The position numbers and the translations under genes were made by a program. Positions 16,355 to 24,995 of a DNA stretch of 30,541 bases are shown here, one piece after another. The notes beneath the pieces were generated by a model. It had not been told where the DNA came from. It made no database searches and saw only the letters and a program-made list of their open reading frames with translations. Numbering within the stretch: position 1 is the first letter of the stretch; each line of letters begins with the position of its first letter. This DNA comes from Bacteroidota bacterium. GTDB lineage: Bacteria; Bacteroidota; Bacteroidia; Cytophagales; Cyclobacteriaceae. Location: NCBI GenBank assembly GCA_023431285.1, contig JAEYXN010000107.1:1-30541 (forward strand), read 5' to 3'.

Positions 16355-17461
16355 CTATTTCCTGAACAGCAGCGGTGCAAGCTGATACAGTGCACGCCTC
16401 CAGCTTTGGAACTCGTGCGCTGTTCCTTCAGAGATATAGGACACTGCGTTGAAGCCGGCTCCCTTCAAAGCTTCCGTTGCACTCTTGATGCCTTCAGGAC
16501 GTTCTTTGCTTCCACAGCTCAAGAAGATGAGTTTCACTTTCGACTTATCTTTGATCTCTTCCGGCTTGTAGGTACCGCCGCTAAGCAATGCGTAGTGAGA
16601 GAAGACATCAGGCTTGTTCAGCGTGACCATTTTAGTTTCCATTCCGCCCATTGAAAGTCCAGCCATTGCGCGGTTAGGCTGATCAGAAAGCGTTCTGAAA
16701 TTGGCATCGACATATGGAATAAGTTCGTCTACCAATACAGTTTGGAAAGCGTCGATTTTGAAATCGCGAAGGCCACCCCATTTGATCTCGTTCGTCATAC
16801 CATAAGTCATGACAATGATGAAAGGTTTGATCTTTCCTTCAGCGATCAGGTTGTCCATGATCAAATGAGCGCGTCCCTGGTTGGTCCACGCAGTTTCATC
16901 TTCACCCCATCCATGCTGAAGGTAGAGAACCGGATAACGAACCTTCTGATTCTTCTCGTATCCCGGAGGCGTGTACACAAATGCACGGCGGGAAGTATTT
17001 GTGCTTTTTGATGGAAAGAGGATCTGTTGAACGTTTCCATGAGGAACATCTTTCAGCGCATAAAAGTCCTGATCATGTGCAGGGATTTCAATACCGCTCT
17101 CCCAGCGGACAGAGCCATAGAAATTGAGTGCTCCGGGGTCATTGAATTTACCTCCATCGATATTCACATTATAGTAGTGAAACCCTTCGTCCATTGGACC
17201 AGCCGTTGTACCCATCCATGATCCGTCTTCAGCTTTCTCAAGCTTGGTTCCGCCGCTTCCTCCCAACCCAAGGCTTACACGCACGCTATCGGCAGCAGGC
17301 GCGATGATCCTGAAGCGAGCGTATCCCTGCGAGTTTACCTGTGGATACTCCTGACCGGGTTGGTTAAGTGTTGATGGTTTGAAATCCTCTTTGATTGACT
17401 GAGCCAGGCCGAACGTGGCGGCACAAATAGAGAGTGTGAGAGAGAGAAAGTACTTCTTCAT
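16355..17461 (-). CDS. Secreted CE1-type esterase with N-terminal E-set domain
   Basis: The 368-residue protein has a signal peptide ending GLA-Q near 20. Residues of about 40-135 form an Ig-like/CBM48-type E-set domain (FRIIAPAADSVRVSL). The esterase D/CE1 domain follows with VLYLQHGWGEDETAW, AGLSMGGMET (S270) and GTAHEFQSW (H349). The place where feruloyl esterases often show the acidic residue (GKDD-like) reads GSKER, so E320 may replace Asp. Such proteins remove feruloyl or acetyl groups from xylan. It lies 35 bases after the second FG-GAP gene, the first enzyme of the operon. Confidence 0.9.
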   Translation of the reverse strand: MKKYFLSLTLSICAATFGLAQSIKEDFKPSTLNQPGQEYPQVNSQGYARFRIIAPAADSVRVSLGLGGSGGTKLEKAEDGSWMGTTAGPMDEGFHYYNVNIDGGKFNDPGALNFYGSVRWESGIEIPAHDQDFYALKDVPHGNVQQILFPSKSTNTSRRAFVYTPPGYEKNQKVRYPVLYLQHGWGEDETAWTNQGRAHLIMDNLIAEGKIKPFIIVMTYGMTNEIKWGGLRDFKIDAFQTVLVDELIPYVDANFRTLSDQPNRAMAGLSMGGMETKMVTLNKPDVFSHYALLSGGTYKPEEIKDKSKVKLIFLSCGSKERPEGIKSATEALKGAGFNAVSYISEGTAHEFQSWRRALYQLAPLLFRK

Positions 17462-17496
17462 GAATCTTGTTTTTATTGATCGTTTCTAATAATTGG

Positions 17497-19773
17497 TTAT
17501 TTACAAATAGTGATTGCGTCTGGTAAAAAGGCTGAATGATGATGATGTTGATGCGTCGTTTGAAAACTAATCGTCTTCTGAGGCACCCTCTGCATTTTAT
17601 CCTGCCCTTCTACAATCTTGAGGAACTGATTAGGTTTCACATCCTTAAAGACCTGCTTCTTACCATTAATCCATTGAATTTCTATTTCATCGATGACGTC
17701 AGTGCGCCCTACGCCGATTTCCTTTCGCAATGGGGAAGCACCGAAGCTCCCACCGGAATTTACATCGCGATAGACAGATCTTTTATTTCCGTCTTCGGTG
17801 AATGACAGCTTTATCCTGGTCCCGATGGCCAGCCTGTTAGACTCCGTGCCCTCCAGGTCCAGCACAATCCATTTATTACGCTCGTCTTGATTGGGATTTA
17901 CATAAAATGAATTGTGGAATGAATCTCCTTTATATGCCCCGCCGAGCTCGATATAAATATCCTGGTCTCCATCATTGTCGACGTCAGCGAAAGAAATTGC
18001 GTGTCCTTTCTGAAGGTGTCCCATCCGTGCCGGTGCTGTCACATCGACAAACCTTTCGCCTCCGATGTTCTTGAAAAGTTTATTGGGCACGATGGACTCA
18101 AATTCCGGATTCCCTGTTCCTAGATAAAAGTCGAGAAATCCATCGTTGTCGATGTCGCCAAAATTAGATCCCATCGTAAAAGCCTTCTTGGTCAGACCTG
18201 TTTCCGCGGATACATTGGTGAAGGTACCGTCCTGGTTGTTACGATACAGTATGCATGCTCCCGATGTGCCTGTCGGGATGTTCAGCCCTTCAGCTGCAGA
18301 ATAGCTGGAGATGGGCATGTCAAAGGTAAAGTCTCCCATGAAAAGATCGAGCCATCCATCGTTATTGTAATCCCAGAACCACGTTGGAAACGTCTTGCTT
18401 ACATCAGTACTTGTAAGCTTCGCCTGTGAAGTAACATCCTCAAACTTCGGCGTAGCGCCTTTCACACCTTTGTTTCGCAAAAGGAAACGTTCACCTGTGA
18501 GCGACGTTGCAAAAAGATCAACCCACCCGTCATTGTCGTAATCACCGGAAGTGACGCCTTTAACGAATCCCAATACGTTAACACCAGCATCGGCTGCTAC
18601 ATTGGTGAATGTTCCATCGCCATTGTTGATGTATAGCTCTGCGGGATGTTTACCCGAGATTTCATTCCCATCCCATGACTCGTTGCCAATGAACACGTCA
18701 AGCCATCCGTCTTTGTTGAAGTCATTCCAGGTAGCTGTTTGTGTTGGATGGAACGAGAGTAATCCGGCGATGATTGTAACATCTGTAAACGTGCCATCAC
18801 CATTGTTTTTCAGAAGTGAATTTGGTTGCTGGCCATATTTCCCACGAAGCCACGCGCCTCGTAAGACGAATATGTCTTTGAAGCCATCGTTGTTATAATC
18901 AGTCTGCAAGAGGTTCAGCCCTCCTTTGATCTGGTTTAACCGCGACTCTTCTGATCTCTCCGTGAAGGATCCGTCACCATTGTTCCGGAAGTAATGCATT
19001 TCCTCATCCACATCCCATGACGATGTGACTATGTCGAGGAATCCATCATTATCGAAATCATCGATGATGCATCCACCAGCCATGTTATTTATGTCCAGAG
19101 ATAATGGGCCCGCAAGATCCTGAAATGGTTTGACAACAATTCCCGAGTCTGCTTCACTTAGCTGTGCATCCAGCCCGGGCACAAGTAGATTCGCCGGAAC
19201 GCCAGAGGGATACTCTCCTAGCGTCATATAAGCGATATTCAAAAGCCACCGGTATTCAAGATTTGATGGATTATCCTTGAGCAGCTCTTCATATAGTCGT
19301 GCAGCATTCCGGGACCCATCAGGTATCTGGTGAATCCCTCCACCCTGAATTGGAAGAATACATGTCTCGGCCGAATGATTCTTGACACAATTCATTCGTT
19401 CACCGGCCCGAAGATACGCCATAGCGAGAAGTACACGGTTTCGATACATCCCCTGAATCTTCTCCGCTTTGATCAATTTTTCCTGTTGCTCCAGGACATC
19501 CACCGCTTCGTCTTCTCTTCCGAGTGCTATGAGCGCAATAGACTTTCTGAGGTTGTACATCATGATGTCCTGTTTGCTCTGAGAAGCTTTGACGAGGGAA
19601 TCGAAATATAAGAACTGAGGCTCGGATGCATAGGAATTGTCAGCACGTCCGTAGTGATCACTTACAATCTTCATATGACGGAGCATGCCGATGTGAGAAC
19701 GCTCCTCCCTACTACGACAAGCCGACAGAATGACACAAGTGATGATAACCCAACCGCAAGCAATTCTTCTCAT
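17497..19773 (-). CDS. FG-GAP/VCBS-repeat lipoprotein with ASPIC/UnbV domain
   Basis: The 758-residue protein has a lipoprotein signal (ILSAC, C19). Residues of about 50-190 are helical, TPR-like (LALGREDEAVDVLEQ style), and hold a Cys/His cluster, C129, H133, C138 and H148. Seven DxDxDG-type calcium-loop motifs (such as DFDNDGFLDI and DYDNDGWVDL) mark a beta-propeller of FG-GAP/VCBS repeats. An ASPIC/UnbV domain follows (LDLEGTESNRLAIGTRI to IQWINGKKQ). The tail has the His-rich run HQHHHH. Such proteins are exported and calcium-stabilised; their role is unknown, though their position suggests glycan handling at the surface. It is 23 bases after its larger relative. Confidence 0.9.
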   Translation of the reverse strand: MRRIACGWVIITCVILSACRSREERSHIGMLRHMKIVSDHYGRADNSYASEPQFLYFDSLVKASQSKQDIMMYNLRKSIALIALGREDEAVDVLEQQEKLIKAEKIQGMYRNRVLLAMAYLRAGERMNCVKNHSAETCILPIQGGGIHQIPDGSRNAARLYEELLKDNPSNLEYRWLLNIAYMTLGEYPSGVPANLLVPGLDAQLSEADSGIVVKPFQDLAGPLSLDINNMAGGCIIDDFDNDGFLDIVTSSWDVDEEMHYFRNNGDGSFTERSEESRLNQIKGGLNLLQTDYNNDGFKDIFVLRGAWLRGKYGQQPNSLLKNNGDGTFTDVTIIAGLLSFHPTQTATWNDFNKDGWLDVFIGNESWDGNEISGKHPAELYINNGDGTFTNVAADAGVNVLGFVKGVTSGDYDNDGWVDLFATSLTGERFLLRNKGVKGATPKFEDVTSQAKLTSTDVSKTFPTWFWDYNNDGWLDLFMGDFTFDMPISSYSAAEGLNIPTGTSGACILYRNNQDGTFTNVSAETGLTKKAFTMGSNFGDIDNDGFLDFYLGTGNPEFESIVPNKLFKNIGGERFVDVTAPARMGHLQKGHAISFADVDNDGDQDIYIELGGAYKGDSFHNSFYVNPNQDERNKWIVLDLEGTESNRLAIGTRIKLSFTEDGNKRSVYRDVNSGGSFGASPLRKEIGVGRTDVIDEIEIQWINGKKQVFKDVKPNQFLKIVEGQDKMQRVPQKTISFQTTHQHHHHSAFLPDAITICK

Positions 19774-19796
19774 TATCTATCTGCAGCAAAAGCTGG

Positions 19797-22700
19797 CTAA
19801 AGTTTTTCTTTGCTCTTTCCCGGAATCGTGATTTTTGAAACACTCTTGTTTTTTACGACTGCTCTGGTTGACGAAGAGAGATAGCCGCTACCTCTGTAAT
19901 ATTCCTCTTTCCTCTTTTGTCCATTCAGCAGCTCAACAATCGCAAAATCATCATGACTAGCCAGCTTAACAATTGATTCATTATTTCTGGCCTCCTTCGC
20001 CGACTTCGAGAACACTCTAAGACTGTCGCGGTTCTGGGTGACGAGCCAAAGCTGCTTTCCTCCTACAGAGATCAGACTTGCCAATGCTTTGGCATCGCCA
20101 TCAACAAAGAATCCAGACTCTTTAGCGGATGCTGATTTAAAGTTTCCTTTCCCATCACCCAAAAGCATGTTTCCTATTCCGGCGTCGTAAAACCCGGTCA
20201 GAATCTCCGTGCAATAACTGTTTCCAACCGCCAGCACATCAAGATTACCATCCTCGTTTACATCGGTAACCACTGTTCCGAACATAGGCGAGAACTGTGC
20301 CTCTGCTGGTAGTAGCTTAATTTCGAAATTATTGTTTCCATTGTTCTGGATATAAACGGAAGCAAACTGCGTACTCTTAAACACCGTAGCATCGTGAAGT
20401 TTCTCTCTTGAGAAAAGATCTTTGATGCCCATACCACCATATGTGGAATATCTGGTCGCTACCCCTCTCAAACTGGCAATCTGCGCAGTGAGAGCCTCGC
20501 GAGGATGCACAGGATGTTCTTTACCCTGGATGTAACGGCACAGTATCGCGTCGACAGATCCATTGTTATCAAAATCCTTGGCGTATAGCGTGACCGGTTC
20601 TTCGGGAGACGCTTTGTAAATGGAATTGAGTCCAAGGTTTCCGGCAATGTAATCAATGTCACCGTCGTTGTCGAAGTCTCCGCCAGTGATACTGTTCCAC
20701 CACCCTGTTGAGTTCTCCAATGTTACCGGAGCGAATGATTTACCACTCTGATTGATAAAGAATGTTACAGGCATCCATTCTCCAACCACCACGAGGTCTG
20801 GCCATTCATCGTTGTTCACATCAGACCAGATTGCTGACGTAACCATTCCTGCCCGGACTAGTGTTGAGGCAAGTTGTTCTGTCTGATTTTCAAACTTTCC
20901 ATCGCCACGATTAACGAGTATATAACTTTCAGGAGTTTCAGGATAGCGCAGAGAAGAAATACGTCCGCCAACGAAAAGATCCAGATCACCATCGCGGTCA
21001 AAGTCGCTGGCAACTACACATCCCCCGCTACTTGTGATCTCCGGCAATGCTTCTGTGTCAAGTTCAAACTTTCCTTTACCGTTGTTTCTGTAAAAACGAT
21101 CCTGATAAAACTTCACGTCACTCTTAAACTCAGAACTTCCGCTGACACAATAGAGGTCAAGGTCGCCATCGTTGTCTGCGTCGAACAAGAGCACTCCCAT
21201 GTCTTCATTTGGTTTCTCCTGAAGCTGATTGGATTGAAATGTCCCATCGGCTTTCTGAAGAAATACCTGCGCACTTTTTCCAGCGGATCCACCAACGATA
21301 AAATCATCAAGGCCATCACCATTCACGTCGCCAACTGTGATTCCAGGTCCTCCCTGAGAATGTTTGTGAGGTAACAAAAACTGGCCTTCAAGGAAGTCTA
21401 CAAATTCAACTTCACTATGAACGTAGTTAACGTTGTGCGCACTGTGCGATTCGCTCATCATTGCAACAGGCTGCGTAATTTGTGTTTGCCCTTGAACAGC
21501 GTCAGCAATCTTTACTACAAGGGTCTGGTTTGAAGGTACGTTCTTCAATACCTGCCGTTTTCCTCCGAGCCAGGTGACTACAACTGAATCTATCTTTCCG
21601 GAAGAAAGTTTACCGAGACCAAAGTGCTCGATGTTTTCTACCGTTGACTTATAACCCCGCACAACCTGATGCTCTGCAAAGTATGATTTACCGTCTGCAT
21701 AGACATTGATCTTCGTTCCATATCCCGCAAGGTTGCCTTTGGCTCCCTCTAATCTCACGCGAAGAAAATGATGGTCACCCTTGTTCTCTTTTGTGATAAG
21801 ATCATTCCGATAGACAAAAGCTTCGTCGTTGATGTTGTTGGTCACGAGGTCCAGATCTCCGTCATTGTCAAAGTCGGCGTAAGCTACTCCGTTAGAGTAT
21901 GAAATCTGATCCATACCCCATTCCGAAGCCTTATCACTGAATGTCAGGTCACCGTTGTTCCTGAACATGAAGTTTGGCTTCTTCACTCCAGGAAGTTTTT
22001 CTATTTCCTCACGGATGATTTTCATCCTGTTCTTATCGGTGGTGAACATCGCAAGCTCCTTTCCGTAGGAAATAAAGTCCTGATCTGTAACATCCTTGCG
22101 ATAGCCATTTCCAATAAACAGATCGCGGTAGCCGTCATTGTCGAAATCAGCGAATAAGCCGCTCCAGCTCCAGTCCGTAGCATAGATGCCCGAATACAAC
22201 CCGATATCGCTGAAAGTATTGTTGCCGTTGTTGATCTGTAGTACGTTTCTGACGTATTGATATTCGTAACCCTTTTCCCGATACAGACGGAAACTATTAT
22301 GCGGAATGGTGGAGAACATTGTTTTCTGCCGGAGGTTGTCCTCCGGGAGCATGTCCACTACAACGATGTCATTCAACCCGTCATTGTTGATGTCGGCGAT
22401 GTCCATTCCCATTCCGTTTTGTTCCTGGTGCTTGAGCATGGTGCTGATGCGGTTGTCGAACTTACCATTACCAGTGTTGATATAGAGATGGTCATTCGAC
22501 ATGAAGTCGTTTGCGCAATACAGGTCGGGATACCCGTCGCCGTTGATATCGTTTACAACAATTCCAAGTCCCCAACCCTCAGCCTGTACGCCGACCTCAG
22601 CGGAGACGTCTTTAAATACGGGCAGGCCATCGACCTCCCCTTCATTGCGATAGAACTTATCGACGCTTTTCCCGGTACCATCATTGCGAAGGCCCATGAT

Positions 22701-23345
22701 TTGATTTCTATTGTATTTTTCCAGCGCATTGGTAAGCATATACATATCGAGGTCGCCATCAAGATCGAAATCAAGGAAGGCTGCCTGAGTGGCGTAGCTT
22801 AGATCGGCGAGGCCGACTTTCGCAGCAACCTCTTCAAAGGTGGGAATGCCGTCTTTGTCAACTCCTCTGTTGAGAAACAGAAGGTTCGGAACGGAAGGTT
22901 TATCAGTATAAGGCTGGATCGTAGAGAAGTAAATATCAAGAAGGCCGTCCTGGTTAATATCAACCATAGAGACTCCCGTGCACCAAACCGACGTGTTTAA
23001 CGAGGCTTTGGCTGTAATGTCTTCGAAATTGAAATCACCTTTATTGAGGTATACGGCACTTGGCACCATATTCCCGGCGAATACAATATCAGTTAATCCG
23101 TCATTGTTTAAGTCACCTACTCCGACGCCTGCGCCATTATAGATGTACTCGAACGTAATGACATTGAAGGTATCTGACTCAATCAGCTTATTATTAAATG
23201 TGATACCTGTTGTAGATGAAGGGAGGAGATTAAATAGCTTGTCCGAATCACCGGACTTGCAAGCCCACATTAGAGATGTGAGAATTACTATGGTTATGGG
23301 ATGATAAATGGATAGGAACCCACAGCGTTTAAAGGAACGGCACAT
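19797..23345 (-). CDS. Large FG-GAP/VCBS-repeat lipoprotein with central ASPIC/UnbV domain
   Basis: From the ATG at 23345 the protein has 1,182 residues; a GTG at 23381 would add 12. The signal ends LMWAC (C29), with acidic residues close behind, as in surface-exported Bacteroidota lipoproteins. I count about 14 DxDxDG-type motifs (DLNNDGLTDI, DFDNDGYRDL, DADNDGDLDL and others) in two blocks. The ASPIC/UnbV domain (about 540-613, AGYGTKINVYADG to WLGGKRQVLKNV) lies between them, not at the end. It directly follows SusD across a hairpin, where SusE/SusF-type glycan-binding proteins are usual. A role as a surface binding or scaffold protein is inference. Confidence 0.9.
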   Translation of the reverse strand: MCRSFKRCGFLSIYHPITIVILTSLMWACKSGDSDKLFNLLPSSTTGITFNNKLIESDTFNVITFEYIYNGAGVGVGDLNNDGLTDIVFAGNMVPSAVYLNKGDFNFEDITAKASLNTSVWCTGVSMVDINQDGLLDIYFSTIQPYTDKPSVPNLLFLNRGVDKDGIPTFEEVAAKVGLADLSYATQAAFLDFDLDGDLDMYMLTNALEKYNRNQIMGLRNDGTGKSVDKFYRNEGEVDGLPVFKDVSAEVGVQAEGWGLGIVVNDINGDGYPDLYCANDFMSNDHLYINTGNGKFDNRISTMLKHQEQNGMGMDIADINNDGLNDIVVVDMLPEDNLRQKTMFSTIPHNSFRLYREKGYEYQYVRNVLQINNGNNTFSDIGLYSGIYATDWSWSGLFADFDNDGYRDLFIGNGYRKDVTDQDFISYGKELAMFTTDKNRMKIIREEIEKLPGVKKPNFMFRNNGDLTFSDKASEWGMDQISYSNGVAYADFDNDGDLDLVTNNINDEAFVYRNDLITKENKGDHHFLRVRLEGAKGNLAGYGTKINVYADGKSYFAEHQVVRGYKSTVENIEHFGLGKLSSGKIDSVVVTWLGGKRQVLKNVPSNQTLVVKIADAVQGQTQITQPVAMMSESHSAHNVNYVHSEVEFVDFLEGQFLLPHKHSQGGPGITVGDVNGDGLDDFIVGGSAGKSAQVFLQKADGTFQSNQLQEKPNEDMGVLLFDADNDGDLDLYCVSGSSEFKSDVKFYQDRFYRNNGKGKFELDTEALPEITSSGGCVVASDFDRDGDLDLFVGGRISSLRYPETPESYILVNRGDGKFENQTEQLASTLVRAGMVTSAIWSDVNNDEWPDLVVVGEWMPVTFFINQSGKSFAPVTLENSTGWWNSITGGDFDNDGDIDYIAGNLGLNSIYKASPEEPVTLYAKDFDNNGSVDAILCRYIQGKEHPVHPREALTAQIASLRGVATRYSTYGGMGIKDLFSREKLHDATVFKSTQFASVYIQNNGNNNFEIKLLPAEAQFSPMFGTVVTDVNEDGNLDVLAVGNSYCTEILTGFYDAGIGNMLLGDGKGNFKSASAKESGFFVDGDAKALASLISVGGKQLWLVTQNRDSLRVFSKSAKEARNNESIVKLASHDDFAIVELLNGQKRKEEYYRGSGYLSSSTRAVVKNKSVSKITIPGKSKEKL

Positions 23346-23391
23346 CTTCTTTGCAGGTAGAGGTAAGGGATGAATCTTCACTAATTAAATA

Positions 23392-23424
23392 AGAGAAAGG
23401 AGCGAACGATACGCTCCTTTCTCT
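23392..23424 (-). terminator. Strong intercistronic hairpin after the SusD gene
   Basis: A perfect 13-base stem (23392-23404 with 23412-23424) closes a 7-base loop, 25 bases past the SusD stop. On the minus strand it is followed by TTATTTAATT, a poor T tract. It could be a leaky terminator or 3' stabiliser that gives SusC/SusD more transcript than the genes behind it. Confidence 0.7.
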
Positions 23425-23449
23425 ATAAGAATCCTAATCTAACAATTGA

Positions 23450-24961
23450 TTACCATCCAGGGTTTTGGTCCGCCTCAGTAAGAACGGCGTTACCATTGAT
23501 TTCCTGTTGTGGAATTGGCGCCAGAAGATGCTTCTCTGACATGTAGGCGATTGGCTCAGGGATCACAGTAGGGATTTTGTTCAGGGCTCTCCAACGAAGG
23601 ATATCTCTGTTTCTGATCTGCTCACCTGACAGCTCAACTCTTCTTTCGTGAACGATCGCGCGGAATACTTCGTTCGGGCTGTTCACAGGGTAGTTAGCTG
23701 TTGGATATGGAGGCATATCAACGCCGACGCGTGATCTTACCTGGTTCAGGTAGTCGATAGCATCGGGATCATTTCCTAATGCATTCTGAACTTCGGCCAT
23801 GTTGAGGAGAACCTCAGCATAACGCATTACTCTCATGTTGATACCAGATCTCTGATCTTCGTTTTCAGCCTTGTAGATCTTCTGATACTTTTTCCAGCCC
23901 CAGTTCTGCAAAACACTCTGTCCATTGTTGTAAGTATCTCCAATGAAGTAGAATGAGTCATTGTATCTAGGATCGTCCTTAGCGTCACCTTTGTCTTCCA
24001 TTTCGAACTCATCCATGAGGGAGTTGGAGGGAAGGAGGTTTCTCCATGCGTTAGGACCATATTCCTGACCGCGGAAAGTTACTTCAGTAGCAGTACCTTG
24101 TCCGGATCCATCCCAGCTTGATCCACCGTTCGCTTCTGTGAACACAACTTCAAACAGAGACTCTGTGTTGAACTCATTTTCTTCACGGAAGTTTTCAATG
24201 TATGGAACTTCATCCCAGCCGTCGAACACGTCGCTGTCGATAATAGACTGCAGCAGCGGTTCTGCCAGGTTGTAGTTGCCTCTTTGCATGTGGGCACGCG
24301 CAAGCAGGTTTTGAGCAGCTTCTTTGCTTGCTCTACCTTCGTTTCCGCCAGCATAAGCTGTCTTAGAAGGAAGGGCTGCAATTGCATCCGTCAGGTCGTT
24401 GATGATCAGAGTATAGACTTCCTCAACGCTTGCTCTGCTTTTATCCTCGCCTACTGCCTTAGCATAAGTATCCATAAGAGGAACTCCACCCCAGATAACA
24501 ACAAGGTCAAAGTACGCAAGTGCTCTCAGGAATTTCGCTTCACCGACTACACGCGTTTTGATGTCCGCTGACACTGCTTCAGGAGCCAGTGGAACATTCT
24601 CGATCACCTGGTTAGCCTGGTGAATGACGCGGTACCATCCTTTCCATACTTGTGAAAGGACACCATTTGACGCATCGTGGCTTCCGCCCAGTAGCTGCGC
24701 TCGGTGTGTTTCAAGGTTACCTCCGCCAGATTGCATGTCATCACCACGCATATCGTGCAGGAAGAAATACTCACGGCAGAAAAGGTCAAGACTTTGTAAG
24801 CTTGAATACGCCGCATTTACAGAGCTCACCACCTGTTCATTTGTTCTATAGAATGAATCAGCGGTAAGGTCGTTAGGGTTGATTTTGTCCAGCACGCTAT
24901 CATTACATGACAATGTGAAGGCAAGACTCCCGACCAGTGATAATATTAGTTTTCTTTTCAT
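23450..24961 (-). CDS. SusD/RagB-family surface glycan-binding lipoprotein
   Basis: The 503-residue protein has a lipoprotein signal (LAFTLSC, C19). It shows the N-terminal DxFYRTNEQVVSSVNAAYSSLQ pattern, TPR-like helices (EAKFLRALAYFDLVVIWGGVPL) and the C-terminal RNRDILRWRALN, LAPIPQQEI and NPGW blocks that define SusD/RagB. It would cap the SusC barrel on the outer face and bind oligosaccharide. It lies 34 bases after SusC, the standard paired arrangement. Confidence 0.97.
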   Translation of the reverse strand: MKRKLILSLVGSLAFTLSCNDSVLDKINPNDLTADSFYRTNEQVVSSVNAAYSSLQSLDLFCREYFFLHDMRGDDMQSGGGNLETHRAQLLGGSHDASNGVLSQVWKGWYRVIHQANQVIENVPLAPEAVSADIKTRVVGEAKFLRALAYFDLVVIWGGVPLMDTYAKAVGEDKSRASVEEVYTLIINDLTDAIAALPSKTAYAGGNEGRASKEAAQNLLARAHMQRGNYNLAEPLLQSIIDSDVFDGWDEVPYIENFREENEFNTESLFEVVFTEANGGSSWDGSGQGTATEVTFRGQEYGPNAWRNLLPSNSLMDEFEMEDKGDAKDDPRYNDSFYFIGDTYNNGQSVLQNWGWKKYQKIYKAENEDQRSGINMRVMRYAEVLLNMAEVQNALGNDPDAIDYLNQVRSRVGVDMPPYPTANYPVNSPNEVFRAIVHERRVELSGEQIRNRDILRWRALNKIPTVIPEPIAYMSEKHLLAPIPQQEINGNAVLTEADQNPGW

Positions 24962-24995
24962 TACAAATTCGTATTAATAGTTCAGATAAAGCCCC

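Noticed and set aside
20874..23345. Long plus-strand frames (166 and 181 codons) and internal repeats within the large FG-GAP gene
   Set aside because: They are shadows and DNA echoes of the repeated DxDxDG codons. The repeats are protein-level calcium loops, not a DNA repeat array.
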